Shown one piece after another: positions 12,382 through 24,130 of a stretch of 64,000 nt of DNA; position 1 is the stretch's first letter, and each line of letters opens with the position of its first letter. Below the pieces are notes generated by a model, which did not search any database, had not been told where the DNA came from, and saw only the letters and a program-made list of their open reading frames with translations. Both the position numbers and the translations under genes were made by a program. Origin of the DNA: Simmondsia chinensis. Its lineage: Eukaryota > Streptophyta > Magnoliopsida > Caryophyllales > Simmondsiaceae. Location of the stretch: positions 22,969,107 to 23,033,106 of the forward strand of contig JAGTTD010000021.1 in NCBI GenBank assembly GCA_018398585.1, in the 5' to 3' direction.

Positions 12382-13551
12382 CTAATAAGTTTTATGATTA
12401 AAATTTTTATAATTTATTGTATTAGTATTGTATTTTAAAGAGAAATATTTTTATATATAAAGGAACACATTTAAAATGTTCGTCTAGGACCCCGAAATTG
12501 TTAAGACTAGCCCCGATAAAAATAAACTCAATGGTTATCAAGAAAGATCAACTTTGCTATAATATATAGAAAGATATAGTATAGATAAAGTGAAATAAAA
12601 TGGGATGAGCTAAAATAAAACAGTAGGTGAACACGAACCTGGGCCAGGCCCATATAAAGCAACCCTCCTCACAGCCCAAATAAATACCACAGTAGGCCCA
12701 TTTATAAATATGCCTTTTTTTATTTTTTTTTGTTTTGCTAATTTAGTAATAAGATTGATCAATTTATTTTTCGCCAGACAGCAAGCGAAATATCATTAAT
12801 CTAAGGTTTAAGGTCTCGTTTGATATGTAGGAAGTAGAAATTCATGAAAAATACAAATTCGGGTTCTTATTTGATTGGCAGAAAGTAGACAAAATGCACA
12901 AAGTGTCGTTATTGTTAACTTTTTTCATTTGATAACTAAATATATTTTACCTACTTCCTGGGAAGTTGAACATGAATTAAATTCCCGAGAAATACAATTT
13001 TCTACAAGAATTCAATTTATACAGAACCACACAAAGCTTAAGTTTGGAATTAAGGGCCTATTTGACCGAATTTCATTTCCATTAGAAGATATTTTTTATG
13101 ACAGTGTCTTGTTTAGAATTTTAGGGTGTTTAGCGTAGAAAAACCGATAGTTTTTAAAAGATATATTTATATATTGCAATCGTCCTTTACCCACCGCCAC
13201 TACTGCCCACCTATCACTAGCCACCAAGGCCGTCCCTTCTCGTGGTACTTTTTGTCTCAGTATTATTTGCTGAAAACTAAAATCTAAAACCTAAAAGTTA
13301 CGAATAGTCTTTAGTTTTCCGTAAACAAAGTTAAAAAAATAAAAAACGAAACCGAACATAGCTTTAACAAATGACATAGATGTGAAAAGATTGTGAAGTA
13401 GACAGCAGAACATAGGATTCTCAACGTAGCTTGACTATATTGCAAAATCTAACATTATTATTGTCCCACCCCCCTATACTTTAAAAATTCAAAAAGATAA
13501 AGGAAAAAAATCATGAAAATATGTCCAATTAATTATTTAATACACATCAAA
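12382..13551. other. Intergenic, no gene recognised
   Basis: An 87-codon frame at 12875-13138 has no family resemblance and I leave it out. A GGTCTCGTTTGATATG motif near 12810 hints at another small hAT-like repeat, but the right end was not found. Confidence 0.4.
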
Positions 13552-13562
13552 CATAATTATTA

Positions 13563-13715
13563 AAGCAACATACTCAGTGCCCCAAAGGCTCCCGCCTAAG
13601 CAGGGTCTGAGGGAGGCAGATGTACGCAGCCTTCCCCCTTTAAGGTATTATCGCTGAAGAGAGGCTGTTTTCAAGTGCCCCCAACTTGAGGGTGAGGACT
13701 TCCCAGTACTGCTCT
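13563..13715 (-). mobile_element. 5S-headed SINE, copy S2 (5'-truncated, subfamily B)
   Basis: An 11-bp duplication, CATAATTATTA, lies at 13552-13562 and 13716-13726. On the reverse strand the element starts inside the 5S segment (GAGAGCAGTACTGGGAAGTC), lacks part of box C, and continues TCCTCACCCTCAAG into the SINE body. It ends GAGTATGTTGCT. Truncation inside 5S with an intact duplication points to incomplete reverse transcription at insertion. Confidence 0.85.
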
Positions 13716-13769
13716 CATAATTATTAGATCACCAAAAATATGAAAATAGCTATTTCTTCGTAAACTAAG

Positions 13770-14822
13770 GCTTTGTTTGATTGTCATAAGAATTGAATTC
13801 TTATAAGAAATATATCTTAGAAATTAAACTCTTACGATAACTTCTCAAGAAGTACGTATAAAGTGTTTAATTACTAAAATAAAAAATAAAACTTCCTGAA
13901 ATAACTGGAACTAATTGATGAATTTCCACTTCTCATTTTCTATCTATTTTCTGACAATCAGTTATGAAAAAAAAACGTTCACATCCCATATATTTCAATT
14001 TCTTGCGTTTACTTCCGAATAACGAAACATTAAATAAAGATAAACTAATACTTTAATTTATCTTCCCCCTCCAATGATATTTTCCACTGGGACATCCAAT
14101 TATTCCAAGTCTTGATTGTGCTAACACATGCGAGACACCTCCCAAATTGATGTTGTTCCCCAATTCAAAAACTCAATTTATTATCTAATCTATACTATAT
14201 ATTAATTAGAAGTTTCCCCTCTCAAAAATCTTCACTCCTCCATCGTTGAACGTAAAACACACAATCTATAAAGTCGTACATCAATCGTTAATCCACCATT
14301 TCTGAATGCTGATATACAGTGAAAACAAACTAATAACATAACTAGCTTTTCAAAAGTAACCCTGAACAAATTGATAGCCCTAAACAACTGCTTCTGTTGC
14401 TTCACGTAGCAAAGCAAAACGGGTATTTATAAACAAAGAGGAGGGACAAAAGGAGAGAAAGAGAGAGAAGAGAGAAGAGAAGAAGAATATGCAATTAGAA
14501 CATCCAAAGTTCCCTCAAAGTTAGTCAAAAACATAAGCACCTCCCCCCATCACTTACTACATGCATCTACAACATACTCCCTCTATAAATATATATATAT
14601 ATAGATAGCCACAACACTAATTCAATAAACATTACATTTCGGGCTTGCATTAATAACCAAGAGGAAGGCATAGACTATGAACAAACCGCGACGCGATGTA
14701 TATATTACATATTTAATACGACCACTACTACTACTGCTAACAGCATCGGGAGGGAAGGGGTATGGATGTTAATACATACGTTACGTTCGTCAGTGTCTTC
14801 TTCTTCATTTGCTTGTCGATTG
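13770..14822. other. 3' flank of the AFR-like gene
   Basis: A GGCTTTGTTTGATTGTCATA motif at 13769 again suggests a small hAT-like repeat. Purine-rich GAGAGA runs lie at 14450-14490 and an AT run at 14587-14605. The 3' part should hold the untranslated tail of the reverse-strand gene that starts at 19567. Confidence 0.4.
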
Positions 14823-17800
14823 TCATTTGTAGGCGGTCTTCTTGAGTCTCTTGGCTGCTTTCACAAACCCTACTATCACTTGCTGCTCATCCATTTGCTT
14901 CATCACCAACATAAATTTTAGTCAGCTTATTTTGATTTTGAATCTACTTAACAAGATCAGTATGAGCATGTAAGCTCAAGGACCTAGTCGGTGTCGTTTT
15001 CTATTTACAATTTTCAGTGAACTAAAAACGAGGTTTCCAAATGGGTATTTCACGTTTTTAATGTTGTTCTCAATTTTCACGCAAACTAGGATAAAATTTA
15101 AAATAAGAAAGTAAAACCAAGGAAAATTATTTCCAAATACGGTGTTTAGTTTCTAAGAAACCAAAAATTGCAAACAAAAAACGATACTAGACAACCCTTG
15201 CACAAAATTTTCTAAAATAGTCGTTCTTTCCCGACACGCATGTCCAAAAGAACCCGCTACTCTAAATATTTAAGACACACAACCGAACAACAAAAAGAGT
15301 ACTTAAATTGTGTGCAATTGGAGTGAATTACAAGTATAGTTCATTAAGATATTGTAATTACTCAAAAGTACAATTGCAAAAGCCATATTTTTAGGGTTGG
15401 GAGCACTAAAACAGCCTTCCTTTAAGGTAGCACCCTGTAAGGGTAAGACTGCACACCCCTCCCCCCCAAAACCCAGCCCTGACGAGAGCCTTCCAAGCAC
15501 TAGGTTTGTCATCGTCGTCATTATAACTGCAAAAGCTACAATAGAATAAGTTGCGATATCAACAAGATACTTAAAAAAGGGAATGAATGAAGGAGCCAGC
15601 AAGGCAGGGTAACATTAATGGCACACACCTACACTTCCACATTTATTGGGGCCGCCTACATGACCCCGACCCCCCCCCCAATCCCTTATCATTATTGAAC
15701 TTCCACCCTTTTGTACATCTATTTCATCACCCCCATCCCCTATTTTTGAGCAATCTAGCATCTATCTTTGAGTTTTCAATTTCAATGTTTCAATGCGCGG
15801 TTGGTTGGCATTTCTGTGTGTTTTCGTCTGTCGAGGAGTAAGGTGGAGCAACTGTGTGTGTGAAAGAACCAACTGTTCCAAAAGATTAAGTTGGTTGATG
15901 ATAGCGATGGAATAGTTTTATACTCAAGTATGCTCTTGTGCAAATACTCATTAGAATTGAAGCGTGGATAATGCACAACAAAACTATTAGGATTTTGAAC
16001 TCGAGATTTTCAATCAAAGAATCTCTAAGAATATCTGATACCATATCAAGAAACTAGTTATCCCGTTGCAACGTTAGGTGGAGGCCAAAGAATTAGCTTA
16101 TATTCTAACCACGACGAGATATTTCTAACACATCATTGTCACTTTATAAGTCGACTCCAATGTATCGAGAAAGATGCTAATACCTGAGACATGAAATGCT
16201 GCTGGACAACATCAATTAGCTGCTCTCGAGATGGGTTCGGAATAGCATCCACCTACGGAGAAAGAGGCGAACCGGGTCACGACTTACGTGACATATAAAA
16301 CCAGAACAAGAGTAACGAGAAGCCAAGCTAATAATAATTGATGAACATAAGAAGCAACATACAAGGTTGAAGTGTCGCCAATATCTCCACAATGCTGCCA
16401 TTTCTAGCTTGCTAAGATCAACCGTCTGCCAATCCAAAAAATTCAAAACGATATCAATTTCTATATTTTATCATGTTCCACGTCCACATATGAGTCTAGT
16501 AAGAATCTCAAATAGGGAGTTGCAAGAGAGAAGAGATCGACATATAAGATTAATAAGTTACTCCATCTAATGCCAAATAGTTCTCAGATAGAACCACACT
16601 TGGTCTTATATGTGGATCTCGTGTATGCCAACTCTGTTGGTCAGGCCTAAAGCCTTGTGAAATCAACAATATCCACCCCCCGTCCAACTTATATTTCTTT
16701 TTCCTCCCTTTTTTCCCTAAAAATAAGGGATTTTAGAAATGACTGAATACCGTTGATCCATGGTGCACGGAAATTGATTCCTTGGAGTGGGAATCACAGG
16801 AGAAGGTCCTGCTTGTCGGTTTTCGGGAAGACCAAGATGATTTATGAACACGGTGTCTTGATCTTTGCGGCTTTTGAGTGTCATCGAACGCTGGATAACA
16901 AAGAAATTCTTGGTTAGAAAGGGAGGTGATTGGCTGAAAGGGGAATAATAAAAAGTAAGATAGCTGAGCTTTTGGGAATAGTAAAAGCAAAACATCATAG
17001 TTCTCCCATATACTGGAACCAATAAGTCAATACAGTCTGATTACTTTCTTTCTTTTCTTTTCTACTTCTGCTTTTGACAAAGAACCAACTGCCTTGAAAG
17101 CGTATGTCGTTAGGCGAAGACCCCTGAATAGTTTTATAATACTCTGAAAACATCCATTCAGACAAGTGCCCATTGGGATCAAGCATGAATAATGAACACG
17201 CTTATGAATGGTGTAAAGAGTACGAAAAACATTCTTGGGCATTCATCCATCAGCTTAAACTTCTTGGATAGTTTCTTAACATGGTAACAGAGCCTTGTCG
17301 ACTAAGAAATCACGAGTTTGAATCTCAGTTGCCCCTACTTTCGATATCAACATAATTTCAACACAATATACAATTTGGGCCTTTGGATGGATTGTCCATC
17401 CTTCAAACCCAATGGGCATTTGCGTGAGGAGGCATGTTAGAAAATAAAATCATTATTGGGCATCCACCCATCAGCTTAAGCTTCTGTGGTAGTTGATTCT
17501 TAACAAATGGGGGTTGTAAGGATTTGATCTCGAGACTTCTCAATCACTCAATTAAGGAATCAACAACGAAGTTAGCTAAAGATCCGTGAATGATTTTCAA
17601 ACTCCTACACATTTTTAAAGGGGATCAAACTCGAATAGAGATAACCATTTAAGCTCTCTCCATAGCAGTCTAATTAGCAACATCACATTAAAGTGAAGAA
17701 GAATGCAAAACCGTGACATTGTAGTCAAAATTGGACTTACTCAAGTCAGAGCCATTCCAATTGCCGTTATCAAATTCAAAGTCATCATCTTCCTCGTTTC

Positions 17801-19567
17801 CAGTTGGTGCTTCAATTACACTAAGAGCATTCCTCTGAAGCTTCACTTCAATCCCATTTGTAAGAACCTAAAATGCCGCGATCAAAAAGTGGAAAAATTT
17901 TGTAAGACCAAAAGGATACTCATCACTTTCACAATTAACTGGACTCTCCAAGCATTGAAACACATTTGTTGATCTTTAGTATGTCAAAGTATTAGAAAAC
18001 AAAAATAAATCAAAATATATCGAGATAAAACGAAGCGAAAGAAGGGTATAAAAGATTTTTCACGAGATAACAAAAAGGGAATGGACATGGACATCTAGAA
18101 CAATCAAAGAAGATGTCAGCTAACTCGGCTGGTATTTATACAACAGGACTTCTTACCATTTGTAGAAAAGATAAAAAAGAAACCGAGAACAATAAAAAAG
18201 CCTTAAAGGGATTCGTAGTAAAGAAGGAAACAAGTAGAACAAGAGGCAAAACCGAATTCAAACGCAACGATTTCACAAATTCAACCTAGTTGGAATTCAA
18301 TTAGGAATGGCATTAATCTGAATCTGATGTTGTGGATAGTGAACAATTATGAACTTTTTAAAAATAAATTACATTTTCTCCAGTTGAACAGAAATGGGTT
18401 AACATGAAATACTTTTCCAGTGATGGTTTCTTAGATTACATACATTTGGGTATAAAATCACCATATCTTTGTTCAAATTTCAGTTCAATTAAGCAATTTC
18501 TTTCCATAAAGGTTGTATGTTATGATTCAATCCATAAAAAGGAAAATGCCAGATTGAAATTTAAACAAGAACTTTATAAATTGGTATGATTATCAATGGT
18601 CCAACAAAAAGAAAAAGGAAAAGCTAAAGTAAAAGAGATTCTAATATAGTAAGCATGGAAATTTAGACATTATGATAAGAAACAAGCACAATAAGGAAAT
18701 CAATCTACGATAGCAACATTTTGCTTTATCTTCAAATAAATTCAATCTTTGATAAATTACACATGCAATCAGAAATCATATACAAAAGCAAAACCAATTA
18801 GGTCCTGCATGCAAAATTAGAATTAAACAGTGACATCAAATCAATTGTAGGATTCTATTTCCATAAATAAAGCAATGCAGATTCAAATTGTTCAATCCTT
18901 GATAGTATTCATAAATTATAATGTCATTGTGTGATTGAGACACAAGAAATTCAAGTGGGATCAAGCAATTTGAAGTAAGCAAACATAAATTGCATAGAAA
19001 CACTATACCAAGATCAACAAGCACCAGAAAATAATAAGAAATCTATTGAACAACATAGAAAAAGATTCAAAAGAACTCAAAACCCAGAAAGAATTTTATC
19101 CCAAAATTCCATACCCATTTCTGAATCCAAATTCAGACCGAAACCTACTTGGTAAAACTGCTAATTACTTCACATGCATAGCCGGTTACTCCATCTTAAA
19201 CCAATCGATTTTAGGATAAAACCGCACTTGCACTTATAATTAGACCTCGTATATTCCAACTCTATGGATCGGGTTTAAAAGGGCCCGATGAAATTTAACA
19301 AGAACCAACCCATTTCGACAATGCACCACCCAAAACACCAAATTTATCGCTAAAACTTACCAGCCAATGCCATCCACCAAGACCAACAGCTTTCTTCACC
19401 ACACCCTGAAGCCCAACAAGCACCGATTTTGTACGGTTGTTTCCGGTGACAACCACCTTTGTATGCCGCGGCAACACCGACAGCTCCTCCTCACTGCTCT
19501 CACCACCGCCGCCGCCGCCGCCGCAACCACCGCCATTGTTCACCGATCTCTCCACTGCCTCAATCAT
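14823..19567 (-). CDS. AFR1/AFR2-like: SAP30-type Sin3-binding protein, HDAC complex subunit (AFR1/AFR2-like)
   Basis: Six coding exons on the reverse strand: 19361-19567, 17741-17867, 16751-16890, 16363-16425, 16184-16252 and 14823-14897. All have GT-AG borders in consistent phase and together give 226 residues. Residues 1-30 are Gly/Glu-rich. Residues 37-90 are the conserved plant block TKVVVTGNNRTKSVLVGLQG ... GIEVKLQRNALSVIEAP. A basic, Ser-rich linker follows. Residues 160-226 form the SAP30 Sin3-binding region (VDLSKLEMAALWRYWRHFNL, NPSREQLIDVVQQHFMSQ, then KAAKRLKKTAYK). In Arabidopsis the AFR1/AFR2 (SAP30 FUNCTION-RELATED) proteins act in Sin3-type histone deacetylase complexes that repress FT. 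A nuclear repressor role here is inferred from that. Four of the five introns carry mobile elements or LTR-like repeats. Confidence 0.9.
15384..15524 (+). mobile_element. SINE copy S3 (no 5S head), inside AFR-like intron 5
   Basis: A 12-bp duplication, AATTGCAAAAGC / AACTGCAAAAGC, lies at 15372-15383 and 15525-15536. The element begins just 3' of where the 5S segment would be (GGGTTGGGAGCACTAAAACA) and runs through the Angio-type 3' domain into a TTTGTCATCGTCGTC tail. It is either a 5'-truncated B-type copy or a headless family member. Confidence 0.8.
15859..16111 (-). mobile_element. TRIM (miniature LTR element), copy T1, intron 5 of AFR-like gene
   Basis: Two diverged LTRs of about 70 bp lie at 15859-15930 and 16044-16111. 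Next to the second is the reverse complement of a Met-tRNA primer-binding site (ATCTGATACCA). The short internal part contains ATTGAAGCGTGGATAATGCA, shared with the other TRIM copies. It encodes no protein. No 5-bp duplication is visible, which suggests an older insertion than T2. Confidence 0.7.
16474..16668 (+). repeat. LTR-like repeat family R, copy 1 (intron 3)
   Basis: A 195-bp repeat of TG...CA type, starting TGTTCCACGTCCACATATGA and ending TGAAATCAACA. The family core reads GAGATCGACATATAAGAT, GTTACTCCATC, GTCTTATATGTGGATCTCGT and TATGCCAACTCTGTTGG. At least seven relatives lie in the window. The TGTTA/TAACA ends fit a short solo LTR, but no internal region or primer site was found. 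Confidence 0.6.
17212..17505 (+). mobile_element. Complete TRIM retroelement, copy T2, with 70-bp LTRs (intron 2 of AFR-like gene)
   Basis: A perfect 5-bp duplication, AATGG, lies at 17207-17211 and 17506-17510. The 5' LTR is 17212-17281 and the 3' LTR 17435-17505, both starting TGT(A/T)A and ending TCTTAACA. Directly after the 5' LTR is TGGTAACAGAGCC (17282-17294), a Met-tRNA primer-binding site. A purine tract, GTGAGGAGGCA, precedes the 3' LTR. The internal part is only about 150 bp and non-coding, so it must be mobilised by another element's proteins. It lies in the gene's sense-opposite orientation. Confidence 0.92.
19160..19302 (+). repeat. Family R LTR-like repeat, partial copy 2 (intron 1)
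   Basis: Matches the 3' two-thirds of family R: GGTTACTCCATCTTAAACCA, then ACTTGCACTTATAATTAGAC, then GATGAAATTTAACA. The 5' third is missing. Confidence 0.5.
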
Positions 19568-20300
19568 TCTAACCCCAGTTACTCAATCAATCCAAACAAC
19601 CAAAAAAGACTCAATCTTTCAAGTACCCAGATGGATATAAACTCAAACACATGAAATTCGGGTTCATTAACTAACTGATTTCCATCATTTCCATGATTAA
19701 GATCACGCAATTTTGAAGAACAAGCTTGAATTTGAGTGGGAGGAGAGAGAGTGAGAAAATGGGTATTTTTTTAGAGAGAGAAAAGGCACAAATTTTTGGA
19801 TTGACAGAGGGAGAAGATTGAGACTAGTGTGCGCTGCAAATTTGATTTTTCTTTTTCTTTTTTTACCCCTTTTTGCTTGTATGAATCCCGACGAGAGCAA
19901 CACAACCAATGAAATGGTGCCACGTAGGTATGATGTGACCCGCTTTGAGCGTGATGGGTAAAACCGGTAATCAGTAGCGGTTTCTGGGTTAGCCCACCAA
20001 AAGCGGTTTTGTTTTAGTGGTTTTGTGGGTTTGACCGTTTGACTGGTATAGTGACTACTTGGAGGTTAATCAAATGTGATTTTACGAAATTGCCCCTCTA
20101 CTTCCTTTCCATAACTCACTAAAACCCATTTAAATTTATAATTTTATTTTCATGAATTTATTATTTAACTAGAGTTTCAACATTTATTATCTGCAGTTGT
20201 TCAAAAAAATAAAAAAAATTTATTATCTGCATGTTATAATATTTTAGTTTATACAATGTGATTAAGCTGTTAAATTTGGTGTAATAGTTAAGTTGCTCAA
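19568..20300. other. Promoter and 5' leader region of the AFR-like gene
   Basis: Sequence upstream of the reverse-strand start codon at 19567. Reading towards the gene it contains TC-rich leader sequence. I see no convincing TATA box and no second gene. A divergent partner was not found. Confidence 0.45.
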
Positions 20301-20319
20301 CCTTAGCCCCTTCCCTCCC

Positions 20320-20965
20320 ACGGCACCGAAGTGGGACCCTCCCCCTTGAGGTGCTGTTAAAATCAACGTTGACATGGTTTGGAAATCCCACTTAAATCGT
20401 ATTGCATTGGCTGTCATTGCTCGATCACGTGAACGTGTCATCATTGGGGGATGGTGCTCTTCGGCTTTTGCTCGATCCATTATCACATGAGAATTTCTTG
20501 CTATTCATGCTGCTTGCCACCTCGCTTGTTATTACAATTGAGATGATATTATCATTGAATCCGACTGCAAAAGAGTCGTTGATGCTATCTCTGCTGGTGC
20601 TTCTATGCCGTGGAAAATTTCATCTACTGTAGATGATATTAGGTGTTTTGTTAGATTATTTCAGTCTTGTGCTTTTGGTAGGACCCTGCGATATTGTAAT
20701 GCGCTAGCTTATTAGATTGCTTGAAACCATCATGGATTATGTTATAACCATGATTGGGGATGAGCACTCCTCCCAAACTCATCCCCATTGTATGTGCGAA
20801 TTTGAATGCTATATTGTCTTGCCTGAAGCATCAGAGCTATTGTGACCGAGATCAGAAGCATTAGTAATAATCTCGGAAATGTCAAGTACTCCCACGTTTA
20901 TAGAGAAGCAAATCGATCAGCGGATTACCTAGTCAGCGAAGTATACGGGCGAAAGGATTTTCAGG
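20320..20965 (+). pseudogene. Broken RNase H-like (RVT_3) domain of a plant LINE, with a second tail fragment
   Basis: The forward strand at 20320-20720 reads, with several stops and frame changes, the order typical of LINE-encoded RNase H tails: KWDPPP, GAVKINVD, AIHAACHLA, IIIESDCKRVVDAISAG, DDIRCFVRLFQSC and CNALAY. A second, shorter tail in frame at 20842-20965 (IRSISNNLGNVKYSHVYREA, NRSADYLV) repeats the domain's end. This suggests two overlapping or duplicated LINE 3' ends. It is non-functional. Confidence 0.75.
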
Positions 20966-21075
20966 TGAAGGAGATGGTGCCTTCAAGGACCCTCCTTTTT
21001 ATTTCCAGAGCTGAGGCCTTAAATCGTCCTTCAGTCAGAAGGACGACCTAAAGAGTTCCCTTGTTATTACCTCTT

Positions 21076-21078
<3 letters not shown>

Positions 21079-21109
<31 letters not shown>
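21079..21109. repeat. AT microsatellite
   Basis: About 15 consecutive AT dinucleotides. Confidence 0.95.
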
Positions 21110-21113
<4 letters not shown>

Positions 21114-21180
21114 AATTAATAAATTTGAAATTTTGGAGATGTAAGTGATAAATATTTATTACTAAATACATTTATTACCA

Positions 21181-21414
21181 AATAGGGCACCAATACGTCG
21201 TCACCGGATCACATTAGAACTCTGAAGTTAAGCATGCTTGGGCGAGAGTAGTACCAGGATGAGTGACCTCCTGGGAAGTCCTCACCCTCAGGTTAGGGGC
21301 ACTGGGAAACAGCCTCCCTTCAGGTTAACACCCTGAAAGGGGGAAGGCTACGAACATCCGCCCCTCCCCCCGACCCTACGTAGGCGAGAGCCCTTGATGC
21401 ACTGGATATATTCC
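21181..21414 (+). mobile_element. 5S-headed SINE, copy S4 (full length, subfamily B)
   Basis: Starts with the B-type head CACCAATACGTCGTCACCGG and keeps the 5S promoter core (AAGTTAAGCATGCTTGGGCG, GTGACCTCCTGGGAAGTCC). It has the B-type deleted junction TCCTCACCCTCAGG and GGGGCACTGGGAAACAG, and ends TGCACTGGATATATTCC. Target duplication evidence is weak (about TTTATTA on both sides). Confidence 0.85.
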
Positions 21415-21779
21415 TTTTATTATTTTATTTTGGGTTTAAACAATGTCCAAAGGGGGGAGGTGTCATGCCAGCTTGGAAGTAAGTGTAACGTTGTAAATTT
21501 GAATGTTTTTTGTAGAAAGAAAAGCTAAATATGGATAAATGAAGGTCGAAGCAAGTATTCAATGTACATTTCATAAATTGTCCATTTTTAATTATGGGTA
21601 ATGTTACTGTAAATGTAAAAATATTAATATTAGAGCAGCTTTATAAAATTATATGACTGTTATTTACTTCAAGTTATGTTATTATTATGATATCATAACA
21701 AAACCTAGTGTTTTTTTTCACATATAGTGGCGAATCGGATATAATTGAGTTTTTTGCAATAATGGAGTAGGGTTTTATT

Positions 21780-22050
21780 TTGTCCGGTTCCCTGTCACTC
21801 TCTCTCCACCTCTGTCATGGCTCGTCATCTTCCCCTTCCTTGAGCCCGTCTCACCCAGTGCCTTTTTAGCCATGTATTGATTGTTTTTGTTCCTTTTTGT
21901 CTATTATTTTTGCTTTGCTTTCCTGTCTTCTTGGGTGCTTTCTGGTTTGTGCTTCTATTCCTCGACATTTTTCAGGTTTTCTTATACCTTGCTTACTTGA
22001 GTTGTCTGTTTTGTACAGCAACTTTGTTTCTAATTATCAAAAAAAAAAAA
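21780..22050 (+). mobile_element. Possible LINE 3' untranslated tail with poly-A
   Basis: A pyrimidine-rich non-coding segment ending in CTAATTATC plus 12 A. The composition resembles 3' tails of plant LINEs. No coding remnant and no clear target duplication was found, so this is tentative. Confidence 0.3.
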
Positions 22051-22794
22051 CCCTTAATTATAAGTGGAAGGTAAGGTGTTATTTTTCCTTTAAATAAGGG
22101 TAATTTATAAAAAAATTTATATTATAAAAGACAATATTATTTTACTCTAAAAGGGCTAATGATAATTTTTTTGAAATAAATTATGGTAATTTATCCTTTA
22201 TAGTGTAAATGGTCTAACAATTATAAAATTAATTCTTATATAAATACTCTAACAATTATAGAATTAATTCTTATATTGATATTCTAAAAAATTACATGTT
22301 ATTTAGTGATAAATTTCAGTTAGTTATAGTTTTTCTTAACTTTAAGCTATTAAAATTTCATTAGATTTACTAAATTTATATGCAAATTTTCATTTGAATT
22401 TTAGCAATAAGTTTAGATACTAAAAATCAATTGATATTGTGTTAATTAATTGTCCACATTTATACGTTAAACTTCTCGTTGTCATAGCTCGGGTATAAGC
22501 CTTTCTATAGTGTATTAATTTATTTCTTATAATTTTTAATATTTTTAAATGTTAACGATAATCGTATATCACTTGAAAAAAGTCGGTTATTCATATAATA
22601 AAAGTAGCCGAGTCATTTATGTATTTTGCTTATGTACCAATTTACTTTTATACTTAATTTTATTAAATTAATATAGTATAACTTATATTGTAATAATATA
22701 ATTACCCTAATAGTCATTTGATTTTGCTTATGGTACCAATTCAAAATTTTCACATTTAATTTTATCAATTTAGTCTCTATACAATCAAAATTAT
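22051..22794. other. AT-rich intergenic stretch
   Basis: No gene. Phrases such as ATTTAGTCTCTATACAATC near 22770 echo repeat family M3. Confidence 0.4.
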
Positions 22795-22801
22795 TTCAAT
22801 A

Positions 22802-23046
22802 AAGGAACATACTCAATACCTCAAGGGCTCCCGCCTGCGCAGGGTCTGGGGGGGGGGATGTACGCAGCCTTCCCTCTTCAGGATGTTAACCTGTAGAGGA
22901 GTTGTTTCCCAGTGCCCCCAACCTGAGGGTGAGAACTTCTCAGGAGGTCACACATCCTGGTACTACTCTCGCCCAAACACGCTTAACTTCGGAGTTCTAA
23001 TGGGATCCGATGACGGCATATTGGTACCCCCTCTCTGGTATTCAAG
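22802..23046 (-). mobile_element. 5S-headed SINE, copy S5 (full length, subfamily B)
   Basis: On the reverse strand it has the head GGTACCAATATGCCGTCATC, the 5S core AAGTTAAGCGTGTTTGGGCG and AGTAGTACCAGGATG. The B-type deletion at the junction (TTCTCACCCTCAGG) is followed by GGGGGCACTGGGAAACAA and the Angio-type 3' domain with GGCGGGAGCCCTTGAGG-like sequence. It ends GAGTATGTTCC. A 7-bp TTCAATA repeat on both sides may be the target duplication. Confidence 0.85.
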
Positions 23047-23302
23047 TTCAATATTAAAACTAATATTAATTATCGGATGCTTTTTACTTAAACAGGTATT
23101 CAAAAAAGATTTAAAGGTTACTTCGTATGAATATATCATTACGATGTCAGATAATAATTAAAATTCATACAATAAGATCATATATTGCATTATCAGCAAT
23201 GCCATGCAAGTGCCACGATGCATGTCACACCTTGAGAACACATTACCTTAGTCTTTCTTTTTTACCTTATAGATTCGTTGGGCCCAATGTTTTCTTACAG
23301 GG

Positions 23303-23577
23303 TAAATTATATATTTGTAATTTGAGATTTAAAATATAAATTTTTTAATTTGTAAATTTTGTAAAATAATATTTTAATTTTAAATGTTGTATTTAATTAA
23401 TAAAATAGTTAAATAATGGCATAAAAAATAAAGGCAACGCCTATTTTGTACTCTTACACACCACTATTTAGACTATTTTATTATAAGTATGCAGCCATTT
23501 GGATTACAAAATTATTTTATAAAGTTTGTGGTTTAAAAATTAGTACACCAAATCTTAATATACTAATATATAATTTA
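23303..23577. mobile_element. MITE family M2, copy 2
   Basis: Ends TAAATTATATAT and its inverse ATATATAATTTA. The core carries the family phrases AATAAAATAGTTAAATAATG, CGCCTATTTTGTACTCTTAC and TTAGACTATTTTATTA. Non-coding. Confidence 0.75.
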
Positions 23578-24121
23578 CTATTTTTCAGTTAACCTTTTTT
23601 AAATTAGTTTTTTTTTTTCCTTTCATATATCTAGTACCAGCATGAAAATGTATCAAAAAAAGTTACTGGATCCAACAAATTATGTTAACGTCTTCTTTTA
23701 GTTACTTTATACAGGCAAGTTAAAGACAAAAGTCACAATATAAAATAGGCACTTTCGTAAAAGATGAGGCACGAGCCAACCAGCATAAAAGCGTGCGGCA
23801 GAACGAAAGAAGCAAAAACAATATCAAAACCTGATAAACTAGGAATACAAGAAAATAACAAGCGATACTAAAAGTGCGGCTCTACTTTTGCAAGTTTGGG
23901 TCATATTGGTGAGTGTCATACTCTTTGTGCCGCTTGCTTCGTTGCTATTTGGAATGATATTCGTTCGTGATTTTTGAGTCAAACTGTCGGGAAGCGATTC
24001 ATACATTATATATGGATGATCCAAATAACTAGCTTGATACGATATAAATCATACAGAGACTAAATTAATAAGATTATAAAAATTAAACTACCATAATCAG
24101 AAAAAATATAGGGATCCTTGA
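23578..24121. other. Intergenic, no gene recognised
   Basis: No conserved frame, RNA gene or repeat family was recognised in this stretch. Confidence 0.4.
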
Positions 24122-24130
24122 TATAAATAA

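Noticed and set aside
19367..19654. Forward frames rich in Pro, Ala and His opposite AFR-like exon 1
   Set aside because: Antisense of the Gly/Glu-rich exon. The reverse strand has the conserved protein and splice site.
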